Shown here piece after piece: positions 57,486 to 64,000 of a stretch of DNA of 64,000 nt. Position numbers and translations under genes: made by a program. The notes under the pieces are model-generated. The model had not been told where the DNA came from, ran no database searches, and saw nothing but the letters and a program-made list of their open reading frames with translations. Positions within the stretch are counted from its first letter, which is position 1. Every line of letters starts with the position of its first letter. Source of the stretch: an uncultured Bacteroidota bacterium (GTDB taxonomy: Bacteria > Bacteroidota > Bacteroidia > Chitinophagales > Chitinophagaceae); NCBI GenBank assembly GCA_903837525.1, contig CAILUU010000055.1, positions 54,380-118,379 on the forward strand. The letters run 5' to 3'.

Positions 57486-59576
57486 ATGGTTGATACAAGT
57501 ATTTTATTAAACGCCTATCGTTTAATGTGCACTGCCTATGCAATGGCAGATACATATGAAAATAATAGACAAATTTGCAAATACGTTCACTCCACTTCAA
57601 GAGGGCACGAAGCTATTCAACTAGCTACAGCGTTTCAATTATTACCACAAGATTATGTAAGCCCTTACTACAGAGATGAAAGTATGTTGTTAGGATTAGG
57701 CTTTTCTCCCTACGAATTAATGTTGCAATTATTAGCCAAAGGCAATGATATTTTTACCGGCGGAAGAGAGTATTACAGCCATCCTAATTATAACGGAAAC
57801 GATAAGCCAACAATAATTCATCAAAGCAGTGCAACAGGTATGCAAGCCATACCCACAACAGGCGTTGCACAAGGAATAAAGTATAAAGAGCAGCAAATGG
57901 CTCATAGTTCATTGTTCATGAAAGGCTCACAGTATGAACCATCAGCTATCAACCATCAACCAATTGTCCTTTGCTCCCTTGGGGATGCATCGGTTACCGA
58001 AGGTGAAGTAAGCGAAGCCTTACAATTTGCCGCATTACACCAATTACCTATTATTTTTTTAGTACAAGATAATGGTTGGGGCATAAGCGTTACAAAAGAA
58101 GAAGCAAGATTAACCAACGCTAGTGAATTTGTAAAAGGCTTTGGAGGAATAAGTCGTATAAGTATAGATGGTAGCGATTTTGCACAAAGTTTTGAAGTAA
58201 TGAAAAATGTGGTGGATGAAGTGAGAAGAGAGCGTCATCCGTTTTTAGTATGTGCAAAAGTGCCCTTACTTGGCCATCATACAAGTGGTGTACGTAAAGA
58301 ATTTTATAGAACTGAAGAAGATTTAGCTAAGCATTATTTAGATGACCCAAAACCAAAGCTTAGAAAAAAATTAATAGAATTAGGCGTTACAGAAAATGAT
58401 TTACTACAAATAGAAAATGAAACTGCACAAAACGTAGCAACTGATTTTTCTAATGCAGTTGCGGCGCCAGAGCCCATTGCTTCAACAGTAAGCGATTTTG
58501 TTTTTGTGCCAACAACAGTTACCGAAGAAAAGGGAGAACGTTCTCCAATAAATAACGAAAAAGTATTAATGGTAGATGCAGCCTTATTTGCTATAAGAGA
58601 AATAATGGAAGAATTTCCTGAGGCTGTATTATATGGGCAAGATGTAGGACGTAGACTAGGAGGCGTTTTTAGAGAAGCAGCTACCTTAGCAGAACAATTT
58701 GGCGATTATAGAGTTTTTAATACAGCTATACAAGAAGCTTATATAATTGGTAGCACAGTTGGTATGAGTGCAGTAGGTTTAAAGCCCATTGTGGAGGTTC
58801 AGTTTGCCGATTATATTTACCCTGGTTTAAATCAATTAGTAACCGAAATAAGCAAAAGTTGTTATTTAAGTTGTGGCAAATTTCCAATACAAACATTAAT
58901 ACGTATACCAATAGGTGCTTATGGCGGCGGTGGTCCTTATCATAGCGGTAGCATAGAAACTACCTTGCTTTCTATTAAAGGAATTAAAATAGTTTACCCA
59001 AGTAATGCAGCCGATATAAAAGGTTTAATGAAGGCTGCTTTTTTAGATCCTAATCCTGTTGTAATGTTAGAGCATAAAGGATTATACTGGAGCAAAGTAC
59101 CCGGTACAGAAGAGGCTAAAACTGTTGAGCCTTCGGCAGATTATATTATTCCGTTAGGCAAAGCAACTATTGTTTTACAAGCCAATGCAGCGTGTATTGA
59201 AAACGGCGAAAGCTGTTGTATAATTACCTACGGCATGGGAGTGTATTGGGCAAAAGCTGCGGTAAAAAGTTTTGTAGGTAAAGTAGAGGTAATAGATTTA
59301 CGTACCTTATTTCCGTTAGATGAAGAACTCATTTTTGCTACTGTAAAAAAACATGGCAAATGTTTAATAGTAACCGAGGAGCAACAAAATAATAGCTTTG
59401 CAGAAGCTTTAGCTGGTAGAATTAGTAAAGCTTGTTTTAGAAACTTAGATGCACCTGTAGAAGTTTTAGGCGCTTTAAATTTACCTGCAGTACCCATGAA
59501 TGTACTTTTAGAAAAAGAGATGTTACCCAATGCAGAAAAGGTAGCAGAAAGAATTAGCCAACTTTTACAGAATTAG
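57486..59576 (+). CDS. 2-oxoacid dehydrogenase E1 component, alpha/beta fusion
   Basis: SLGDASVTEGEVSEALQFAALHQLPIIFLVQDNGWGIS (alpha); EAVLYGQDVGRRLGGVFREAATLAEQFGDYRVFNTAIQEAYIIGSTVGMS (beta). Confidence 0.94.
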   Translation: MVDTSILLNAYRLMCTAYAMADTYENNRQICKYVHSTSRGHEAIQLATAFQLLPQDYVSPYYRDESMLLGLGFSPYELMLQLLAKGNDIFTGGREYYSHPNYNGNDKPTIIHQSSATGMQAIPTTGVAQGIKYKEQQMAHSSLFMKGSQYEPSAINHQPIVLCSLGDASVTEGEVSEALQFAALHQLPIIFLVQDNGWGISVTKEEARLTNASEFVKGFGGISRISIDGSDFAQSFEVMKNVVDEVRRERHPFLVCAKVPLLGHHTSGVRKEFYRTEEDLAKHYLDDPKPKLRKKLIELGVTENDLLQIENETAQNVATDFSNAVAAPEPIASTVSDFVFVPTTVTEEKGERSPINNEKVLMVDAALFAIREIMEEFPEAVLYGQDVGRRLGGVFREAATLAEQFGDYRVFNTAIQEAYIIGSTVGMSAVGLKPIVEVQFADYIYPGLNQLVTEISKSCYLSCGKFPIQTLIRIPIGAYGGGGPYHSGSIETTLLSIKGIKIVYPSNAADIKGLMKAAFLDPNPVVMLEHKGLYWSKVPGTEEAKTVEPSADYIIPLGKATIVLQANAACIENGESCCIITYGMGVYWAKAAVKSFVGKVEVIDLRTLFPLDEELIFATVKKHGKCLIVTEEQQNNSFAEALAGRISKACFRNLDAPVEVLGALNLPAVPMNVLLEKEMLPNAEKVAERISQLLQN
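57902..57964. repeat. 63-nt, 9-unit degenerate 7-nt array inside E1 CDS
   Basis: TCATAGT/TCATTGT/TCATGAA/AGGCTCA/CAGTATG/AACCATC/AGCTATC/AACCATC/AACCAAT; length is exactly 21 codons. Confidence 0.75.
58533..58546. repeat. perfect 14-bp palindrome GGAGAACGTTCTCC in the E1 alpha/beta linker
   Basis: Self-complementary, in frame (encodes part of EKGERSPIN). Confidence 0.7.
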
Positions 59577-59680
59577 CTTTTCCCCTTTTGAGAAAATGGC
59601 CTATATTTGCAGCCCGTAAAACGGATTAAGCTATGTCAGTCTGAGCTTGTCGAAGACGAGGTAGCTAATTTTTTACGAAT

Positions 59681-59754
59681 GTCGGGGTAGCTCAGCTGGT
59701 TAGAGCATCGGATTCATAACCCGAAGGTCGGCAGTTCAAGTCTGCTTCCCGATA
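59681..59754 (+). tRNA. tRNA-Met (CAT anticodon)
   Basis: GTCGGGG acceptor, GCTC-AGCTGGTTA-GAGC D-arm, TTCATAA anticodon loop, GGCAG-TTCAAGT-CTGCT T-arm, TCCCGAT acceptor 3' strand. Confidence 0.9.
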
Positions 59755-59755
59755 C

Positions 59756-59785
59756 AAAGCCTTTTGAATGAAAGGCTTTTTTATT
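59756..59785 (+). terminator. intrinsic terminator after tRNA-Met
   Basis: AAAGCCTTT/AAAGGCTTT plus T-run. Confidence 0.75.
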
Positions 59786-59792
59786 TATAAAA

Positions 59793-59867
59793 TAAGGTGT
59801 AGCTCAGCTGATTAGAGCATCCCGATTGCTATCGGGAAGGTCGGCAGTTCAAGTCTGCTTCCTTTGC
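59793..59867 (+). pseudogene. tRNA-Met-derived tRNA-like element with anticodon arm replaced by palindrome TCCCGAT-TGCT-ATCGGGA
   Basis: D-arm 22/23 and variable/T-arm 27/27 identical to 59681-59754; anticodon arm is a 7-bp stem/4-nt loop; acceptor poorly paired. Confidence 0.7.
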
Positions 59868-59872
59868 CTTAG

Positions 59873-59954
59873 TTCGTGGCACACGAAACATTCTAATGAC
59901 TTGGTTCATGTCAACTTATCCAAATACATCGGTTCGTGAAGATACGAACCGATG
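59873..59954. repeat. two REP-like hairpins: TTCGTG-GCA-CACGAA and CATCGGTTCGT-GAAGAT-ACGAACCGATG
   Basis: 6-bp and 11-bp perfect stems sharing the TTCGTG/ACGAA core. Confidence 0.7.
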
Positions 59955-59961
59955 CTAAGAG

Positions 59962-59987
59962 AAAGCCTCACATTTCTGTGAGGCTTT
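59962..59987. terminator. bidirectional terminator (rpsA 3' end)
   Basis: AAAGCCTCAC-ATTTCT-GTGAGGCTTT. Confidence 0.8.
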
Positions 59988-60032
59988 CTTTATCAACTTT
60001 TTCTGTAATACTATTTAAAAGTGTTTTATTAA

Positions 60033-61994
60033 TTATTCACTCTTTGCAGCATCTGCAGCGTCAGCAGCATCGCCATCCATTTTAGCTTTTAAACTGGCTA
60101 GTGCACCAATATCACCTAAAGTAGATTTTTCAACTTTGCTTTGCAAGTTTTTAACTGCTTTTTTGGTTACTTCAGCATCTGCTTTCTTTTCTTTAACAAT
60201 CGCTTGTTTTTCTTCTTCAATTACAGCCTCCCACATACGGGTGTGGCTTAAAACAATACGCTTATCATTTCTATCAAACTCAATAACCATAAACTTAGCT
60301 GTTTCATCAATTCCTATACTCTTGCCATCTTCTTTTTGTAAATGACGAGTAGGTGCAAAACCTTCTAAACCGTATGGCAATTGAACAATAGCACCTTTGT
60401 CATCTTTTTTAACAACCGTTGCATCATGCTCACTACCTACAGGGAAAGTTCCCTCCAATGTATTCCAAGGATCTTCTTCAATTTGCTTATGACCTAATTG
60501 TAATTTACGATTTTCCTTGTCGATATTCATAATAACTACATCAATAGTGTTACCTACTTTCGTGTACTCATTAGGGTTATTAAAACGCTTTAACCAACTT
60601 AAATCGCTAATATGAATCATACCGCCAATACCAGTAGTTAACTCAATAAATACACCATAAGGGGTAATATTTTTAACAGTACCGGTGTGCTTGCTATTTT
60701 CTGGAAAGGTGGTTTCAATACCAGCCCAAGGATCTTCAGTCATTTGCTTAATACTTAAACTCATTTTACGAGTTTCTTTATCAAGGGTTACAACTTTAGC
60801 TTCATGCTCATCGCCTAATTTAAAGAATTCTTTAGCATTAATAGGTGTGTTAGCCCAAGTAATTTCACTTACGTGTACTAAACCTTCAACACCAGGTGTA
60901 ATTTCTAAGAAAGCACCATAGTCTTCAATATTTACTACTTTACCTTTTACAATTTCGCCTTCCTTTAATCCTTCTGCCAAGGTATCCCAAGGGTGAGGAG
61001 TTAATTGTTTTAAACCAAGGCTAATACGTTTTTTATCATCATCAAAATCTAATACTACTACATTTACTTTTTGATCCATCTTTAACACCTCACTTGGGTG
61101 AGTAATTCTACCCCAGCTAATATCGGTAATGTATAGTAAACCATCAAGGCCACCTAAATCTAAGAAAGCGCCAAAATCAGTAATGTTTTTGATGGTACCT
61201 TCTAATACTTGTCCTTTCTCTAATTTACCAATAATTTCAGCTCTTTGAGCTTCAATATCGCTTTCAATTAACGCTTTGTGAGATACAACAGCATTCTTAA
61301 TAGCCTCGTTAATCTTAACTACTTTAAATTCCATTGTTTTGTTTACAAACTGATCGTAATCTGTAACAGGTTTAACATCAATTTGACTACCTGGTAAAAA
61401 AGTTTCCATACCAAATACATCAACAATTAAACCACCCTTAGTTTTGCTAGTAACCAAACCAGTAACAATTTCACCAGTTTTGTGTACTTCTACAATACGC
61501 TCCCAAGCTCTGCTAGTACGGGCTTGTTTACGACTTAAGTTAAGGTTGCCATCTCTATCTTCTTTTTGTACAACCATTACCTCAATAACATCACCAACTT
61601 TAATTCCGCCAATAATGTCTCTAAATTCATTTAAAGAAATAAGGCCATCACTTTTAAAACCAATGTTTACAACAGCGTCTGTTTTAGTTAATGATTCTAT
61701 CGTAGCTTGAATCATTTCGCCATCATTAATTTGTTTAAAAGTGTCATCGTACACTTTATCGTACTTAACCCTTTCTTCTTCTTTGTAGCTGGTTACGTTA
61801 CGCTTGTCTACCGACCAATCAAAATCATCGTGTGCAGTAGCAATAACTTCTTCAACTGGTTTTACAGCAACTACAGGCTCTGTAGTCACCACTTCTTCAA
61901 CAGGCACATTTGTTGTCGCAGCAGTTACCGCTTCTTCTGAAGCAGCACCTTCCTGTGCATCTGCGTTTAGTTGTTTGTTAATAGTAAATGACAT
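60033..61994 (-). CDS. rpsA: 30S ribosomal protein S1
   Basis: Multiple S1 repeats (GTIKNITDFGAFLDLGGLDGLLYITDISWGRITHPSEVL, GKVVNIEDYGAFLEITPGVEGLVHVSEITW). Confidence 0.97.
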   Translation of the reverse strand: MSFTINKQLNADAQEGAASEEAVTAATTNVPVEEVVTTEPVVAVKPVEEVIATAHDDFDWSVDKRNVTSYKEEERVKYDKVYDDTFKQINDGEMIQATIESLTKTDAVVNIGFKSDGLISLNEFRDIIGGIKVGDVIEVMVVQKEDRDGNLNLSRKQARTSRAWERIVEVHKTGEIVTGLVTSKTKGGLIVDVFGMETFLPGSQIDVKPVTDYDQFVNKTMEFKVVKINEAIKNAVVSHKALIESDIEAQRAEIIGKLEKGQVLEGTIKNITDFGAFLDLGGLDGLLYITDISWGRITHPSEVLKMDQKVNVVVLDFDDDKKRISLGLKQLTPHPWDTLAEGLKEGEIVKGKVVNIEDYGAFLEITPGVEGLVHVSEITWANTPINAKEFFKLGDEHEAKVVTLDKETRKMSLSIKQMTEDPWAGIETTFPENSKHTGTVKNITPYGVFIELTTGIGGMIHISDLSWLKRFNNPNEYTKVGNTIDVVIMNIDKENRKLQLGHKQIEEDPWNTLEGTFPVGSEHDATVVKKDDKGAIVQLPYGLEGFAPTRHLQKEDGKSIGIDETAKFMVIEFDRNDKRIVLSHTRMWEAVIEEEKQAIVKEKKADAEVTKKAVKNLQSKVEKSTLGDIGALASLKAKMDGDAADAADAAKSE

Positions 61995-62025
61995 AAAATT
62001 ATCCGTTTGTTTTTTTAACGGAGGG

Positions 62026-62033
62026 CAAAGGTA
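62026..62033 (-). promoter_or_regulatory. TAnnTTTG -7-like element (TACCTTTG) upstream of rpsA
   Basis: CAAAGGTA on + strand. Confidence 0.55.
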
Positions 62034-62314
62034 CTATTTTTTAGCTTTTTAGCCAGTAAAATCAAGGGTTTTATTTAAATACCAGCGGTAGATTTGTTTT
62101 AGAGCTTCAGTGGCAGCCTGTCCCGATAGTTATTTGGATCACAATCCGTTCATCTTCAACAATATAAAAGCATTATAGACCTTTATAGAAGGTTAACATC
62201 CAATCAACACGAAATTTTTGTTACAGATAACCAAGATAAATTCTCTAATATTTAGAAGTTCTAAAACAAAAAAATCCCATAAGCTGTAACCTAAATCTGT
62301 GGTAAAAATTAAAA

Positions 62315-62341
62315 AAGCTGCCCCCAAAAAGGAGGCAGCTT
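62315..62341 (-). terminator. intrinsic terminator for T9SS Ig-repeat gene
   Basis: AAGCTGCC/GGCAGCTT stem, T-run on minus strand. Confidence 0.75.
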
Positions 62342-62364
62342 ATCAATATTAAATCTTCTATTTT

Positions 62365-64000
62365 TTAATTGATCAACACTTCACCAGTGGTAATTTGTTT
62401 ACCATTAGCATCTCTAATTACTACATAATATACACCAGCGCCATGGTTACGTAAATCAATATTAATATTTTTCCATGGTTGTGTTATAGTATAAACATTG
62501 TTATATACTTTTTTACCCAAACTGCTATAAATAGTAATACCCTGCTTAACAGAAGCTCCACCTGGGTTGTAATAGGCTACACTAAATCTTCCATTATTTG
62601 GGCTAGGGTAAATAAATAATTTAGTGCTTGCACTATCTTTAACCGTAATTTTTGCAGGTAAACTTGTACAACCTAAATCACTCGTTCCTACAACAGTATA
62701 TTCACCTAATCTATCTACATTAACTAAATAGTTATTGCTAGCATTGTTTATGTTAGTAGTATTTAATTGCCATACATAAGTAGCATTTGGTCCTGTACTC
62801 ATGGTTGCAGTTATAGTTGTTGTCCAGCCGGGTAATAAACTTAATGTAGTTGCAGGGCTAGCATTAGTTGAAAGCGCCGCTAACGATAAGGTAGGGAAGG
62901 CATTTACAACAATTGTTTTTGAAATACTATCTGTACAACCATTACCGTTAGTAAAAATGTACCAAAGTGTTTTTGTACCAATTCCAGCAACAGATGCATT
63001 AAAATTTGTACCCGTTACGCCAATGCCTTTGTAGGTACCTCCAGCTGGCAAACCACCAGTTAAAGCATACGTTGTTGCATTGGCACATTGGTTAGCTAAA
63101 GCATTAGGCCAAGTAACAACTGGTAAAGCGTTTACAGTAAGGGTAACTACATTACTAGGTGCTGCCACAGCACAGGTAACATTATTTAATTGAATTCGGT
63201 ATCTATTATTATTCAGTGCAATTGTAGCGCCTGTAATAGTTAGCGTTGGTGTTGTAGCACCAGTATACACTCCGGTATTTGGTACGTTGGTATAATTAAC
63301 ACCACCATCGGTACTTACTTGCCATTGATAGGTAATAGTTTCTGTACTTGTTGCAGTAACACTAAAGTTTGTATTTAACGTAGCACAAACTGTTTTACTG
63401 GTAGGTTGTACCGTAACATTTACAGGGTTTACAACATTTAATGTTGCAGCACCTGAATTTACAGCAGGTGTACAAGTACCACTTAAAACACAACGGTATC
63501 TGTAGTTATTCATAACCGCTGTAATAGATGTAATAGTTAATGTAGCAGTATTTACTCCACTGTAAGGAGCACCATTGCTTAAGTTATTATAGTTAGCACC
63601 ACCATCTATACTTACTTGCCATTGATAAGTCAACACAGTACCTGTACCAGTAGCAGAAAAATTAACTGTGCTGCCTAAGCAAGATGTTAGATTAGTAGGA
63701 CTACCAGTAACAAGTGGTAAAGTATTTACAGTAAGTATTGCGCCGTTACTAATACCAGGTGTTGTACACGTACTGTTGCTTAATAAACAACGGTATCTAT
63801 AAGTGTTCATTGCAAAAGTAACTGGGCTAACATTTAACGTAGCCGTTGTTACACCACTGTAAGGAGCAGCGTTAGCTAAATTGCTATAGTTAGCACCACC
63901 ATCTGTACTTAGTTGCCATTGATAAATTACACCACTACCACTACCAGCGGTTGTAAAGCTTGTACCAGCATTTTCACATGCGGTAGCGTTACTAGGTTGA
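62365..64000 (-). CDS. T9SS-secreted protein with tandem Ig-like repeats; N-terminus beyond window
   Basis: Repeats YQWQVSTDGGxNYxNVxN..Y.G..T.TLTIT......N.YR; frame open to the window end; C-terminus LFIYPSPNNGRFSVAYYNPGGASVKQGITIYSSLGKKVYNN...GVYYVVIRDANGKQITTGEVLIN. Confidence 0.9.
   Translation of the reverse strand, partial: QPSNATACENAGTSFTTAGSGSGVIYQWQLSTDGGANYSNLANAAPYSGVTTATLNVSPVTFAMNTYRYRCLLSNSTCTTPGISNGAILTVNTLPLVTGSPTNLTSCLGSTVNFSATGTGTVLTYQWQVSIDGGANYNNLSNGAPYSGVNTATLTITSITAVMNNYRYRCVLSGTCTPAVNSGAATLNVVNPVNVTVQPTSKTVCATLNTNFSVTATSTETITYQWQVSTDGGVNYTNVPNTGVYTGATTPTLTITGATIALNNNRYRIQLNNVTCAVAAPSNVVTLTVNALPVVTWPNALANQCANATTYALTGGLPAGGTYKGIGVTGTNFNASVAGIGTKTLWYIFTNGNGCTDSISKTIVVNAFPTLSLAALSTNASPATTLSLLPGWTTTITATMSTGPNATYVWQLNTTNINNASNNYLVNVDRLGEYTVVGTSDLGCTSLPAKITVKDSASTKLFIYPSPNNGRFSVAYYNPGGASVKQGITIYSSLGKKVYNNVYTITQPWKNINIDLRNHGAGVYYVVIRDANGKQITTGEVLIN

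Noticed and set aside
62365-64000. CRISPR-like periodic repeats
   Set aside because: The periodicity is about 255 nt and in frame, with diverged units; it is protein-level Ig repeats. No CRISPR array or cas gene was seen in the window.

Overview
This is a 64 kb chromosomal window from a Bacteroidota genome, probably Chitinophagaceae-like. Evidence: TAnnTTTG promoter boxes, T9SS C-terminal sorting domains, GldF/GldG, a MurF-Alr fusion and an E1 alpha/beta fusion. Most of it is housekeeping: tandem type I and type II isocitrate dehydrogenases, glyS, dtd, class II (B12) ribonucleotide reductase, acpP-fabF, fmt, NamZ-like DUF1343, pepT, rhomboid, iscS-iscU-iscA, gldF-gldG, TerC, murF-alr, lspA, fumC, crotonase, B12-binding mutase subunit, gltX, ftsK, pth, E1 fusion, rpsA. 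It also holds three lipoproteins and two large T9SS/Ig-type secreted proteins. I see no CRISPR, prophage or transposase. The strongest unexplained signal is a dispersed family of degenerate tandem repeats with strict 7-nt periodicity, seen at about 15 places. They sit between stop and start codons, abut starts or stops, or lie in frame inside conserved genes (fmt, gltX, the E1 fusion, and the signal peptide of a TolB/BamA-like protein). REP-like palindromes accompany them, two in frame inside enzymes and one apparently occupying the anticodon arm of a tRNA-Met-like duplicate. Other points of interest: predicted leaderless transcripts (TAnnTTTG 4-7 nt before ATG), three decayed or frameshifted genes missed or split by the ORF track, a 53-aa small membrane ORF below the track cutoff, and a structured nrdJ upstream region. 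All calls are from reading the sequence; no searches were run.
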